This document shows, piece after piece, positions 33,601-46,900 of a stretch of 64,000 nucleotides of DNA. The notes under the pieces are model-generated. The model was not told the DNA's origin, did no database searches, and worked only from the letters and a program-made list of their open reading frames with translations. Each line of letters begins with the position of its first letter. Position 1 is the stretch's first letter. The position numbers were made by a program, and so were the translations under genes. Origin of the DNA: Grammothele lineata (Eukaryota; Basidiomycota; Agaricomycetes; Polyporales; Polyporaceae); assembly GCA_002150815.3 (NCBI GenBank), contig NDFF03000372.1, positions 148,743 to 212,742 on the forward strand, given 5' to 3'.

Positions 33601-36600
33601 CCGGTATACGTCCAGTAATGAGGATACGAAATCGGGGATTGTGGAATCTATGTCGAGGACGAAACCGCTGACTTCGGCGCCAACGCACATGCGGCGAGCG
33701 TCCCCTGCACGCTCCAATCGGACGTGAGCCGTCATTTCGGGATAAATCAATCGATTGCGTGTCTTGTGATTCTCCCCAGAAAAGTCTGCTGGGTTACTCT
33801 GTCTGAAACTATAGCATTCATAGTCATCGCCTTGTACATCACTGTGAACGCGAGACCACTTACCGAGACACAAACTGGAATGAAAAACCGCTCATGGAAG
33901 CTTGGCCATTCTCCCCCAACTGAGTGCCGAATTTGAGCGCTCTGATAGAAAATAGGAAAGCTCGCACAGCGTTCTCCTCATGGCTTCCCGAACGAGACAT
34001 TTGAAGGTCTCGTGCGAGGGTCAGCGGGAATGCGACGCCTATGTTCTGGATGACGAGCGAAGTGGTGTACAGCTCAAGCCACGATTTCTCCGAGGACCCC
34101 AAACTTCTCTGTTCCCCAATTTTGATGTCAAGGGACTTCATCAAACTTCTGGTCTTCTCCTTGAATTCTTCGAGATCGCTGGCGCGCTGGGCTTTCCGTA
34201 TCAGGATTTCCGCCTATTCTTATGTTAGACTACTTCAGGGCTCTCGATCGGGGGAAACTTGCCTGCAGGTGGTCTATGAAGTCACCTAACTCTCCGATAG
34301 AGCTGGGCTGCATGACAGCATGAATCTTGGATATTGATACCTCAAGATGCAGCACCGGGCTGCGTGCCTTCTTGCCCATGCCAGCTTCAATATCGACGCG
34401 TACAAAGGCCGACCTTCGATCTTTGTGTGAACGTACGCCGATGGAAGCCTGGGACGCCAGAGACAGAGCAAGGTCGGAGAGCCTAACGTGCCAAAAGGAC
34501 CGTCCGTGATTACTAACGCCGCCGCTGATATCGTCACACTCGAGGAACAGCGTTGACGCAAGGCCTTCTAGACCAACCCTGAAGCCTTTCATCTTCAACG
34601 AGCCATTGAACTTGAAGGGTGTCTTGGCTTTGTTCGGCGAAGAAGTGGATGAGGATGGGGAGGGCCGCTTCTGGCGTGTCTGTTCGAGAATATGGACGAA
34701 ATCGGCAAAGTCCTGGCCAGACTTCTGTTGGACGGAGAGCAACGTGTCCCAGTCGGATGGTCGAACAGTCAAATGGAAGACTCCACTAACGCAAGGCCTT
34801 GAAGTCCAGTCGAATCTTGACGCCCGCGAAGAGTGATAGTCGGGAGCTCGAGACGTATGGCAGAACTGCCGCTGAGGTGTGATTCTATACGACTTCTTGA
34901 GATCTCGAATCGGTGAGGGCCCATTTGAAGACCAAACGCGTGAGCGCCTTTGCGACGGTTCTCATTTATAATGAAACCGGTTGTATCGCGTACTTCCCAT
35001 GAAACCCAGGTACCGTGCATGACTTGGAGGGATGCTATGGCTGATGTGATAGCAATCTGTACTTGGAATGTGAGCAGCTTGGGTAAGTGGGACGCTTGGG
35101 AAGGTGTCGTGCTCGGCGCTTTAGGTCGGCTATGCAATTCGGCGAGTAGTGCACGAACGGCCGCGTCCAACCCAGGCAGGTAATCAGCTCTCCACCCTTC
35201 GAGGAAGCGATAAAGGCGTAGGGCACTCCGAGGGACATCAAGGTGTAATTTTCCTAGGCCGACTACGACTCGAAAGGTTACGTTGTTGTGAACGTCCTGC
35301 TGCCAGAGAATGTTGATCTTGGCATCTGCCAACGTGAAGGAGGCCAACGAGCGTTCCTTGGGGCTCGTGGCGGTTCCACCCGAGCATCCTTCAAACACCA
35401 CTCCACCGAATATGAAGGAATGATTCGTCGAAACGTCCCACAATGGTTGTTGGGGCGAGGGGAGGGTGATAAGTGAGGAGGACGAGTAGATGAGATCCGC
35501 GTTCTTGAATCGCACAATGAGATGCTGTGTTGCTGCAGTGAAAGTGAAAGAACGCATGGAAAAGGTTAAGTCGACAGAGAAGGTGGGGGGTGAATTCCGA
35601 GGAGCCGTGTGGGAAGGGCATGTTGATGAGGAAGCGCGTTCAGCGTCAAGAGAAGTCCCCTTCTGGATCGCGGAGAGAAGATGGACGCTGTGTCGCCTGT
35701 ATCCCCGGAAAACGATATGAATAAATTCGACAGCTTCCGGATGGACGGTAAGTGAGATGTGGTCGAGCGTAGCACACAGTGCAACTCGCAGAAGATCATG
35801 ACGCTCCTTTTCGCGAACGGTGATATTAGGAAAGCTCTTGCCAGGCGTCCATGAAATGGGTGGTACATAGTCGGCGCTCTGCTGGTGGACTACGATAGTG
35901 CTGGGCCCGGAAACGAAGCTACTTTCCAAGGACTGAGCTGGGTGTCGAAGTGTGAGACGTGTACCGTTAAGCGTGAGGGACAAAGAATCATATTGGAATT
36001 CCCAAAAGCACTTTTTGGGCGATGGGGGCGCTTCGGTGGGGGTGTGAAGTAGCTTCTGCAAGAGTGTCTGCTGTGACAGGCTGGTGGAGTCATCATCACC
36101 TGCAAGGCCGAACCATTGAGTCTGTAGGGCGTCCAATATGTCGTCGATGGGAGCATCGGGCTGAAAGCTGTGGAGCGCAGCACGCTCGCGTTCGTCCAAA
36201 AAACGCAGACAACTCCGTAAGTAGACCAGGAACTTGAACGTCGTGTCCTTGCGCAACTTGTCAGGAAGACCACTTTGAACGAGATACGAGGGCTGAATTG
36301 TCGAAAGGGGGTCCACAATTGATCTGTCGCGCGAGTATGTAAGGACGCCATGGATCGCCTGCTGATATGATAGGCCACCAGAGACCTTGGATCTCAGAGC
36401 GATGAGACCCCATGTGTATCGAGCAAGAACTACCACGGTAGCGAGGATGAAATCGGGTCCCGGATGACCTATTTCGGCAGATACTACACCTAACGATGCG
36501 ACGACATCTCGACGAAGGACAGTCGCAAAGGAGGGTCCGATAGAGAGGTGGCAAAGCTTAGTGAAGTCCTGTCTGTACGATCCTCTTCCAGATGGTCTTG

Positions 36601-39600
36601 AAAGCAGAGCGACCGATATAGAAGAGAGTGCGGAAGCCACCTCGTTCTCTGGTGTCGTGTTAGGCCTACGAATTGAGCGACAGCGGAGGTGCAGTCGGCT
36701 TGCAAGGAGCTCAGCTGTAGTGGCGACGACATCATCCGAATACGTGAGATCTTTGGGCGGAACGCGTTCATACTGGGCTGTCACGACCACGGCTTGGAGC
36801 GACCTAACTTCCACTGCCGAAATGCGCACATCGAGCATGGTCAGACTGTCGGTGGATACTGATCCAAGCTTGCAAGACTGGATGTATTTCGTCGTCAGTG
36901 CATCAAAGCGGAGCTCGGGACTCAGTTGCTGAAATTCTTGTAAGTTGAGCATTCGATCAGCGATGAACCAAGTGACTGACCCCTGACTCAATGTCCGCCA
37001 ACAGATAAGTTGCCACTGGCAATATCATAGGAGTGATGCAGACACGAATACCATCCCGAGAATGTATGCGGTATGTTGTCTTGTCAAGGTGCTCGTCGTC
37101 TTCTCGTTCCTTGTAGGTCCACGCAGCCGCGAGCATCGACTCCGGGTCGACATCCAAACCTGGCAAACGATGAGTCCCCCTCGTCATGCGCGATACGTCC
37201 TAGAGATATTTTTAGAGGTGCTCCCCTAACGAATCACGACGGACCCATACCTTCGTCAGAACGAAGGGGGAGAAAGGCCAGGAAGTAGGTCGTGACACAG
37301 ATCGAGCTTCATAATGACGACAGAGCGGACTGTACTGGTTGGCGGATGGCCAAGGTGACTCAAAGGAGGCGTCTAACAAGAAGATGAGCGCATGTTCAGA
37401 AGATTGACCATGAACGAACCATCAATGGTGTCTGCGTAATCAGTGGACCAATCGGTATCGTGGTCGTCTGACTCGTCCCCGCTGGACAATTCGTGCTCGT
37501 CATCGCTCAAGATATCTGTCGCTAAGCTCACTGGCCGGAGATCGCTGAAGTCATAAATGTATCAGCGCACGAAAGCCTAGACACAAGGTTCATACTAACG
37601 CAAGGCGCGCATCACGCTCGGCTTCTGGCAGAGGATCGAGGTCTGACTCAGAAAGCTCTTCTTGCAGAGAGGTTAGAGGGACAGCCAACTGATCTGGCCT
37701 GTTATCAACAGGGTAAGGTTTCGGGATGCGGATCTGTGGCAGATAGAAATCGTTGTCCAGGATGCCTCGACCTGTGGTGAACATTAGAGGTAAATCAGGT
37801 GAACGATACAGGTCATACCCGGTCGCAATCGGTGGGGAGCATCCCGCGAGTCCTCCAGAGAATACAGGACCTTTGCTCGACCCGTGTCGGCGTCTTGTGC
37901 AGCAATGAATTCCGTCTGCAATCGTGCAGACTCTCGCCATTCGGAAGGTGCAGAGTATATATCGATATCAATGTTTACTCGCGCATCTGCGGCCTCAAGC
38001 CATCGTGTCCTTTCTGGTTTGGAAGCAAGCAGCAGCTTGACCGTGGCTTCAGGGACACGTATTCCCGTAACCTTGCGGAAGGTCTTGCCTGCAAGATCAT
38101 TCATGTCGATCCGTAGACCGGAAGGAAGCGACAACTCGGCAGCAGCACCGCCTACAGTCCACACCGCATTGACAGAGTCGACAGTGACCTTGAGAAAGGT
38201 AACTACAAGGCATTTTAACGATACCAATCGATGCATAAGTACGGCGGACTGACCATCTGGATCACTCTGAATCGCATATTCCTTGGCTGGTGCGTTCAGA
38301 GGGTCGGAAAAGTTCATTCCAAAGGACGAACCGACGGCAGATATGAGCCGCGCTTCGTAGGCATCCAGCACCGTCTTCACGTCGCCGACATGAATCTCCC
38401 AGATACATACGTATGTGGCCGTCGCAGGCCGATGTCCAAATAACCTGTTTGCAGTGAGGTCAAGGCCTATGAAATGTCAGAGTGTGGACCAGTGAAGATT
38501 TCGGTGGTAGTACCGTCTATCACAATCTTCTCGCGCTTATGACCAAGATTGTTCGGAGTGGAGAGAATGGAGGCGTTGTAACAGTGCTCGTGGATCCTGC
38601 CGGTGATGGTGTCGATGTTGACAGACATCTCTGTACATACTATGAGCAAGAAGTAGTAGTACCAACTTGCGTTGCGTACCCATGTAATAGTCGTTGGTTC
38701 GAAGGTGCAACTGCAGCGATGGGAGCGAGAGTAGGAGGCTTGGGCCAAGGTCTTCAGGAGAGTTGTTCGCATGTTCGGCAATGTACTTCTCGTAGCCTGG
38801 ATAGCCAACAGGAACGACTATTAACCCATTTTCAACCTCAAGACCCATCACCACCTGCATGGCGTTCGACTAAATAGGAGATTGTCAAGACCCTATAAAG
38901 TAAAGCGAAGACAAGCTTCTCACCTGGCCTTCTCGGTACTGGAGGTGGATAGGATCTCCCAGTCTACCATTTTCTTTTCCCCGAAGATATTCCGTGAGCG
39001 TAGAGAAATGCGTGAATGATCCAAAATAGTTGTCGCGCAGGATCATGAAATAGCGAATGGTCCATCCGAAAGCTTTGTAGATGACATCCCTTCCTGTGAA
39101 ATCGAGCTTCAATTGGTCCACGTTGTCTCGTTTGACTTCGGCAAAGTATCGATAGGACCCATTCATGTTAAGCATGCCGATGCGACCGATCTGACTACGA
39201 TCCGGAGTGGCATATAAGCTGGAAATGTTCCACCGAGGTAGCGAGAGATCCACGTAAACGTCGGGGACTTCGAGCCAGAAAGAGACCGTGGACGAGGCAG
39301 GGCGGTACTTCGTGAATGGCATGTGGGCGCCGAAAGTGAAGCGTGTCCCGCGTAAAGTCAAAAGAGCTAGTAGAGATTTAGCACGATAAGAATGACGGGC
39401 GAACAAAGTACACACCGTTGTCGTCCTTGATGAGCGGCTTATCGATGATATTGTGGTCGTTGACGTACAGGTTGAGCGAGTAGTTGTGCATGTCTAGGTC
39501 GATGACATAGACCATAGGCGTGAAAAGATGATAGTCGCTCGGTGGGCCGGAACTCCAATCCTTGCCAAGGTCTGTGAACATATTGATGTGGTCACGGAGA

Positions 39601-41692
39601 AGGTAGAAGCAGGGCTGTCGGAGAGAGATCGCAAAAGTCCATTGGCGTAAACCATTCCACTTGAGGGGTGCGGGAAGATGGCTTCGGACCTGTGCGGGAT
39701 GTCAACGAGAGTCCAGAACGGAGGAAGCGGAATAACCGTACTCGGCAAGTCTCTGCAGTTAGGAGGCGAATATCATTAAGACTCGAGGTCACGGTAACAG
39801 TGTCGAGATGCACTTCAAGCATCGAGAGGAATCCCCTCGATGAAGCTACCATAGGAACAATGTAGCTGATGGTCGAACTATCTCCTGCACGCAAGTGAAT
39901 GTACGCCGCTTCACGTCTCCTGGCGCGATTCTTGATGTCAACTTTGCCATCCCATTGCCAATTCTATACTCCGAATGGTCAATATGGATCGCACAAGATC
40001 GATAGGCAACACACTTTCGACGCTTCGCGAAATGGCAGCTGAAGGGTCACGCCGTCTCGTAGCTCAATGAAGATCTTGAGCCCTGTCCACATACGCATGT
40101 CTCCAGGCTTGAGACGTGGCGTTGGCTCGCTGTCACTGAACGTTGGTGGGAAGAACGCGTGTTGTAGAAGCACCCTAGAGGTCGATACGCACATTAGCCT
40201 AAAACTCATAAGGAACACGAAATGACTATCACCTCTGTCGATCTGCCCAAGGACCATAGCGGATAGACCCTCCTCTGACCACGACATCGACGCCCCATTC
40301 CGGGGGAAGGTCTCCGTTGCCAATATCGAAGGGGTCGAGACTCTCCGCTTGGGTTTGTTGTCCAGGTTCGGGGCTCGGCACGACGCCCACAACGTCTGCA
40401 TAGTAAAGCAATTCTAGGACGGTCGCCTCGAGAATCTTGCGCTCAATCGCGTATTCGAGAGTCGAGAAGTCTGCTCCGACGTGGGTCTCTTCGTCATCGT
40501 TCTTTCGGTTCTTCCTACGGCCCCATGTCTGAGGGTTAGAAACGGGAATGAAATGGCGCGACGAGTGCTCTAAAGCAGAGATGGTGTTCCATAGCTTGAG
40601 GTGTTGCCAGATCTTCTCGAAGGTGTAGAACGAGAGGTATGAGGAGCGGCGCAGAGGCGCGTTCTCGGGATTGTGTACACTTTGGTGGGCTTGGCGTCCG
40701 ACGTCAACCATGGGGTGAGTGTAGAGGTCGTTTTCGACGTAAGACACAGACGGGTTCTGCAGCTTAATGTTCAAAACCTGCTTGTACTCGTCGTGTTTAG
40801 AACGCGCTTCGACGATTCCGTACGTGCCGTCAGCGCGCTGGAATTCCGCGACGAGAATATTCGGCGTGGACGCATTTCCGATAGTGATAGCGCCTTTCGT
40901 GACCTCGATGCTAACAGGCAGCAGGTCCTTCGGGTCGAGGTTGGGCATCTGCCGCTGTACCCATTGCACGCCCCTCTTCAAGACCTTCGGTGTTCGCTTG
41001 TAGATTGAAGACACCAGCGAAATTGGAGGACCAAGGATAGAGGCTACGTATAATAATGCCGTAAGTTCAACACTTGGGAGGCAATAGGAAACGACATACA
41101 ATCGTGCAAGACTGACGTCCGGCTGAATATCTTGCGCACGGACGCGGCGCCGTCAGGAACAGGAGTCGGGGCAGGAGTAATAGGCACATCCATGTCTAAG
41201 CGCGACGCAATGTGGTCGAATGCGGCAGTCCTGTTGTACATAAACCATTCCATGCCCTGCAGAGAAATGTGGATACGGCACCCGAGCGGAGACCCATCCT
41301 TCCCGTTCACCGTCTCTCCGATGACGCGCGCGTGGCTGAGATCCTCCTCCTCGGCAGGTCTTCGGATCCAGTACCTCCACGACAACTGGACTTTGACGAT
41401 ACGAAATGACTGGTTGCTCGAGTGGTAGCGGAGGTCCTTAATGAGGACTCTCCCGGCGAGGGTTGAGAAGTGGAATGACCCTAAACACAACGTCAGCGTT
41501 CAATTTGATTGCAATTCAGAGTATGCACACACCAAACTCGAGCCATATGCTAGATTCTCCCTGGTTCCAGAGCGCGAGACGAAGAATGAGGCTGAAGACG
41601 AAGGCCAGGAGCCGGTTCCAATAAAAGAGGTAGGAGACGAGGACGATGACGATAGCAATGCATACAATAATGAGCCCGACGTTAAGGAACAT
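30660..41692 (-). CDS. CSF1: Csf1, bridge-like lipid transfer protein (BLTP1 family)
   Basis: A very large ER-anchored protein forming a hydrophobic groove for bulk phospholipid flow at membrane contacts. The gene spans 11 kb with many short introns; I estimate roughly 3,000 residues or more. The N-terminus has one membrane helix (LIIVCIAIVIVLVSYLFYW) followed by FGSFHFSTLAGRVLIKDLRY and LSWRYWIRR, a hallmark of Csf1. GMEWFMYNRTAAFDHI is also family-typical. The body is a run of amphipathic beta repeats without catalytic motifs. The C-terminus carries YLPRHRKIERLTMRQLGEAT then PFFMKKAGFNLEDSLPQYVH, also typical. I identified the ends and many internal segments but did not verify every splice. 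It is the largest gene in the window. Confidence 0.9.
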
Positions 41693-42171
41693 CTTTTGGC
41701 AGGCACGGCTCAGGGAAAACCGGCGGGAGCAAGTAGGGAGGGTAGATGTTCAGAAGCGTTCTGTGAAGTAGTAGACGACAAGGAAATTGTTGTTCGTTCA
41801 GTACATCACGGGGGAAAGGATCTTGAACAGGTTTGTGTTCACTGGGATAGCAAAAGCGAGCACGAGGAGGAAGGCGACCCAGAATGTGAGTGAGAGCCGG
41901 GAGAAACTTGCTCTGTACGGGAAGACGGACTGCAGTGAGTGCCGACACCACGTCCAGAACGATGTAGGCTGGCGGAAGCCAAAGCGCCCAGCCGGGCGCG
42001 GTCCGACTCTGCGTCATACATGAGCGTCTCGCCTATCGCCACTGCGTACCCTCTCGATCCTCTACAGCTTCATCCCACGAGTACCCCATTCTATCCAAAC
42101 GCTGCCCCCATAGCAAGCGTTCCACGCGTATTTCGTACGAATACGCCTCTCAGCCGCAGACGAAGGAAATC
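41693..42171. other. Upstream region of CSF1 and NDUFAF8-like gene
   Basis: About 480 bp between the two divergent starts. The minus strand carries two hydrophobic but out-of-frame stretches (LTFWVAFLLVLAFAIPVNTN near 41840 and WALWLPPAYIVLDVVSAL near 41960) that I could not join by normal splice sites. Confidence 0.3.
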
Positions 42172-42413
42172 ATGCAGCCTGCAACGTCTGTCGCAGCCAC
42201 TACTCCCCTCCGCCGTCTCGCCATGCATTCTACCACAACATGCTCTGCAGCAGCGTCGGAGTATGGGAAATGTATCCTCGCAACCTACACTGACGTCCAC
42301 AAGGACACATGCAAAAAAGAATTCGCCAAGTTTAGTGCTTGCCTTCGTGAGGCTGTGAGACCTACCACTTCCCTATCGTCTGCTCTCCCTCACACTGACA
42401 GGCATCTAGATGA
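42172..42413 (+). CDS. Twin-Cx9C mitochondrial protein, NDUFAF8-like
   Basis: A small protein with two Cx9C pairs (CSAAASEYGKC and CKKEFAKFSAC), the helix-hairpin-helix fold imported into the mitochondrial intermembrane space. The spacing and the AxxYGxC pattern resemble NDUFAF8, a complex I assembly factor. Two exons (42172-42354, 42402-42413) give 64 residues ending CLREAASR. The second exon is only 12 nt including the stop. An internal Met (MHSTTTC) could be the true start. The two cysteine pairs in a 64-residue protein make this a firm small gene; the exact orthologue is less sure. Confidence 0.75.
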
Positions 42414-42534
42414 AGCGGAAATGGTGATCCAATTAGGTGCACAGCTCCGGAATCTACAGTCCTGCAGTACTGACGGCACAAAAACACAAACGTCACCGCG
42501 AAGGGATGGACCAATACCACCGGCCAGCATGCTC

Positions 42535-43476
42535 TCATCGACCATCGCTTTCCTCCATCCCGCCGGGGATCCTCCCCTCCTCTCTTCCCTCTGCCTCCGT
42601 GCTCCCCGTCCCTCGCTCTCGTCGATCCGTGTTCCCCGCGGCTCTAGTGGTACGCGTATCTTCCGCGGTGCGAGCAGTACGTTCACGTAGCTGTGCCCGT
42701 GCACGCGCAAGCATGTTCAAGCGCCGTGTTAGTTGGAAGGTGGTAGTGTTCGGGAGTGGAAGGAGGTCGTTCGAGAGGGTAGTCTGCTCCGCTGGTGGTG
42801 GTGGTGGTGGATGTCTCAAGCGGTTGTAAATGACACGCAGCCGGAGGTCAATGATATACTCGGTCTCCTGCTCCTGGTTCGCGGACTCGAAAGACTTGCT
42901 ATTCGGTCCATCAAGCGGCAAGGGGGATGTTGGCGTGACGGGTATCGGTTGTGGCTGAAGGGGGTCTGGGGTATCGGGTGGCATTGCTTGGGCGAGGGAA
43001 GTCTCGTATGCGATGGTGATGAGGATGAATTCGAGGGTAATGATGGCGAGGTCGAGGAGAATGAGGTACACTTGGGACGGCTTGTGCCCTACTCTGGGGC
43101 TGAGAAAGCGCACGTCAAATGGTAACTTTGGGACGCACCGACGCCCACAAAATCAAGGACGATCGACCTCCCCTGCGCCGGGCCCGAGAATATGTGCTGA
43201 AAGAGGCATTGCGCGTGGGCGATGAAGGCGAGGATGAACCAGAAGCGGAGAGACCGCTGTGCGTCGATGTTCCGAGGCCGGGAGAACTGCGACTGCGTGG
43301 ATATGCGCAGAAGAAATGGCCAGAGGCGTGGTGAGAGGAGGAAGGAGACGGTGTGCAGCTGGTAGAGCAGGGAATTAAGCTGTTCGTAGTATCCAGTCAG
43401 TGTGGGTGCATGCAAAGGCTAAGAAGGAGCGCACGGAGTATATGATATGCTTTCTCTGGGCATGGCGCATAGGCAT
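42535..43476 (-). CDS. Dsc E3 ubiquitin ligase complex subunit 4-like (DUF1746)
   Basis: Dsc4-like proteins belong to the Golgi/endosome Dsc ligase that cleaves the sterol regulator SREBP in fission yeast. Three exons (43476-43435, 43379-43139, 43091-42535) give 279 residues. The first exon is short (MPMRHAQRKHIIYS) and joins to LNSLLYQLHTVSFLLSPRLW. The second intron uses GTCG|GTGCGT and joins IVLDFVGV to VGHKPSQVYLILLDLAII, restoring the DUF1746 pattern. Three hydrophobic helices are visible (SFLLSPRLWPFLLRI, FWFILAFIAHAQCLFQ, LILLDLAIITLEFILITI). A His-Pro6 run and an Arg-rich tail follow. Its 3' end lies 120 bp from the NDUFAF8-like gene. Confidence 0.85.
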
Positions 43477-43909
43477 GACATGTATATGTCTCGTTGTCCT
43501 CGTTGTAGTCGCAACACGGCCGCCTAACGTCGTGTGCGCTCAGATTCTCAGAAGCCGGAGCGGACGCACGCCCTTGGGCGTGACATCTCTGTCTGGGGCC
43601 CGGAAAGCGCTCCGGGCGCGCGGGAAGGTCTCTGGTGGTGTCACAAACGCGTTACCGTCACGATGTCGTAACGCGCGCGGCACAGTCGCGTTGGACGCGT
43701 GACTCGTGGTCCGTTGGTCGAACGCGTCGAGGAGGTCGATCCGAAAAGAGTCGTCGATCTGCGGCTTCACGAGCTTTCTTCCACTTGCCCCCTAGGCACC
43801 TCCTTTGCTGCCTCCTACCGCACCCTTGGCCAGGTTCCCCGAAGCTTCTTGTCACCTGACCGACATCCGTATCCGATCCGCGTCCCGAGTGGCGAATCTA
43901 GCCGCGAAC
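43477..43909. promoter_or_regulatory. Divergent promoter, Dsc4-like and Nse6-like
   Basis: About 430 bp, with no supported gene. It contains one ACGCGT-containing stretch near 43720 (GAACGCGTC) among GC-rich sequence. Pyrimidine tracts precede the plus-strand start. Confidence 0.35.
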
Positions 43910-46900
43910 ATGAAGAGCCTCCGCCAGACCACGCTTTCCTTTGCTCCTCTTCCCAAGAGTGGCGAAGCATCCTCCTCCTCCTCTTCTGTCAACTCGCCCT
44001 CGACTCCTTCTTTTCCAAAACCGAAGACGACGAAGAAAGCGGCGCCAATAAAGTCAAAGCCCCCTCGCGCGACAGTGTACGTCGAGATCCCACCTCCACT
44101 GAAGCGCGCTGTTCGTTCGAAGGATATTCCACCCTCTAAAGCCTCGTCTTCGAGGATGGCGCCGTCGGGCTATTCAAGGAAGGTATCTACCAAACGCAAG
44201 CTGTCCTCCGCCCCGGACTCTGAGGAGGAACGCTCGAAGGAGATACCCCTCATCGCTGTATATGCGGCTTCGTCCCCAGCTCGCGCTACCCGTGCATCAG
44301 CAAAAAAGGATTTATCTCGCCTTCGCAGCTCTATTCCCCGAATGGATAACCATATCGTGTCAAGTAGCGATCACCCTGCCTCCAAGAAGCCCCGGCTGTG
44401 CTCGCCCCTGTCCGACCTCACACCCCTACCATCTAGTACCGGCGATGATACGGACGTCGACGACTTAGACTGTGTCCCAACAAGCCAGTCTAATGAAGAG
44501 GAGTTCTTCGCTCGCGGTTCCCCAGACAGGAATACCCTCCAAGTTGAAGAAAGTGTCAATAAGTGGCGACGGGATGCAGTGACCCGTCCTTCCAGTCGTG
44601 CTGCGTCCCCTACGCCAGCCCGTTCTGATCCTTTCAGTTCACCGATATCCGACCTAATGGAGATTGAAGACGATCTTCTACCCCCGTCGAGCTGTCCCGA
44701 AACGCCTCTCCAAGAACATCCTTCCAACGGCGCTGCTTTCACATACCCACGTACGCCATGCTCGGAGGTGGATGCGATCTCGGGAGTGAGAGGTGAGTTC
44801 ACAAGCCTGTCTTAACGGAATCATCGTCTCATTTAGACCTACACAAGTTTCCTCTCAACTGCTGTCTCGCAAACCTTCGCAGACCGAGGTGTCCCCATCC
44901 GAAGCATTCAGATCGCTCACGCCGCCTCCATCGAGCGAGGGAGACATGCATGACAGAGAGTCTTCCCCGGCCCAAGCTTCAAACCCCAAGTCCAACACGG
45001 ATGCAATAATCGCGAGGCTAATGGCGGAAGCTCGTGCTGCGGTTCATTCAAGTCCCGAGCAGAGTCCCATTGACCTCAACGATCTGTCCGGCTCCGATTC
45101 CGACTCGAGCGACGAAGACTCAGAGGATGCACACAGAAAACTCGTTGCCGAGCTTATGAACGCTCCCAGTGTCAAAGACAAAACGAGTTCGTGAGTAACA
45201 GTGCCTTCTTGCTCTCTTCCACCGCGCCAACTTAGCTTCCATCACCAGGGTTGGCACGCCAGGAATCCTTGACTCATTTGCGAGGTATGATCTTCGCCGG
45301 ACCTCGAATGCCGTCAATAGGGCCCCCGTTCTCGTCGCAACGCAACCGGCCAAGAAGCGCAAACAGAACCCCATTACCAGCCTCCTACGCGAGAAAGAGC
45401 GACACGAGCGTACTGGAACCGGCATGACTGTTATTCGCGCGGCCGAGGAGACTTTTGCGCAAGCGAAGATGCGTCTTCGAGAAGAGATGAGCGATGAGGA
45501 CGGCTATAGCAGTGACATGGATTGGGACATGATCAAACGCACTACGGCTGCTGCCAAATCTGATGCGTCGTCAGCTGGGCCGTCTCGTATGGGCTCTGTT
45601 GGTGTGGACTCGGAAGAGGAAGAGAGCGATGAGGAAGCCGCCGCTGTCACGCGCCAGAACGCAAAGGCTTTCCTCGGCGAACAGGGCGGCAACGCGGTGG
45701 GCAGGATCCTGGAGAACGATAAGAAGGAGAAGATGGCGCGGCAACTAGCAAGGCGGAACGCGAAACCACTTGGTGTTCCTCTATGGGACATTCGTGGTGG
45801 AGCCAACGACGATCCCATGGAGGTCGAGTCCTCATTGCCACCACTCGCTGCTGAAGTGGACCACCCTCTACTACGACTATTGCAGTCCGCCGTAGAAGAT
45901 GATGGTATGCGTTGATCTGCTGTTCTCGAAGCTTCCATGCTGACCTGCCTTAGATGTAGGCCGCGTCTCCGCAGTTCTCGCGACGGGTCTTGTCAATCTC
46001 ATCCAGCCCACACAACATTCCCTTGTGATTCCCTGGTTGTTCGACATTGGTACGTCGATTTCTTTCCCCGGCTCGAGGACTTCTCTAACCCAAACCTCGC
46101 AGTCTTCTCGAACGCCTCTCCTTCTGTTATATTCCATGCATACAACCAACTCATTCTTGCGGCACCTCTGGTAGAAGGGCGCTCGTCAGGACTGCACCTG
46201 TCGCTGATCTTGATCGTCATGCTCCGCCTCGGTGCTTCTCGTGAGGCAATCGAGAGTCATGCTTTCACTATGCCGTCTGCCTCTCCTCTCTCACGAGTCA
46301 ACGATCACGCCGAGCGAGCGAGGATGGTCTCAAGGCTGATTTCAATTATAAACGCCTATGCTCAGTGAGTTTTTCTCTCAACTGTGCTTCATACTTCGCA
46401 CATGCTCAATCAACACCACACATAGGACATTTGAACCCAACGAACTAAGCGACGTTCTCCTCGCTCTGATCCTCATAGGAATGGATAACGCCGCATCGGA
46501 TGAGGTTCAAGTAGAGGTTCAGCGGGCGTCTAGTCGTCTGTGCCATGACGTCACTGCAGATCAGGAAGTTGCAGCATGCAACAAGATTATCGCGTTCGGG
46601 CTCACCCTGTCTGCCCGCAATCAGGCTCACCTCCTGTCTTTCCTCCCTCCAACCTCACCTTCCTCACGCCGCATCTCTCGCCACGTTGCACGATCCTTGC
46701 TATTCGGCATCTCGAAGATCGAAGCAGACGCTCTACAGCCGCTTCCCGACCTTGCGCCTTTCGTCGACTTCCTATCGCCACCCACGGGATCCTGCGCCCT
46801 TTTCGATGTGGTCGGCAATTGCAATAAGGAGGGCTACTTCGACGACTTGGCCTGCCTTGTAACCGTCCTCAGCCAGGCGCTGTCTGATCTCGATGCTTAC

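Noticed and set aside
41441..41893. Plus-strand acidic ORF of 150 codons opposite the CSF1 start
   Set aside because: It is the antisense shadow of the CSF1 membrane helix and charged segment.
41730..42020. Two strongly hydrophobic minus-strand stretches upstream of CSF1, possible small membrane-protein gene
   Set aside because: They are in different frames with no room for a normal intron between them, and no family was recognised.
42733..43125. Plus-strand ORF with a Trp run
   Set aside because: It is the antisense shadow of the poly-Pro stretch in the Dsc4-like gene.
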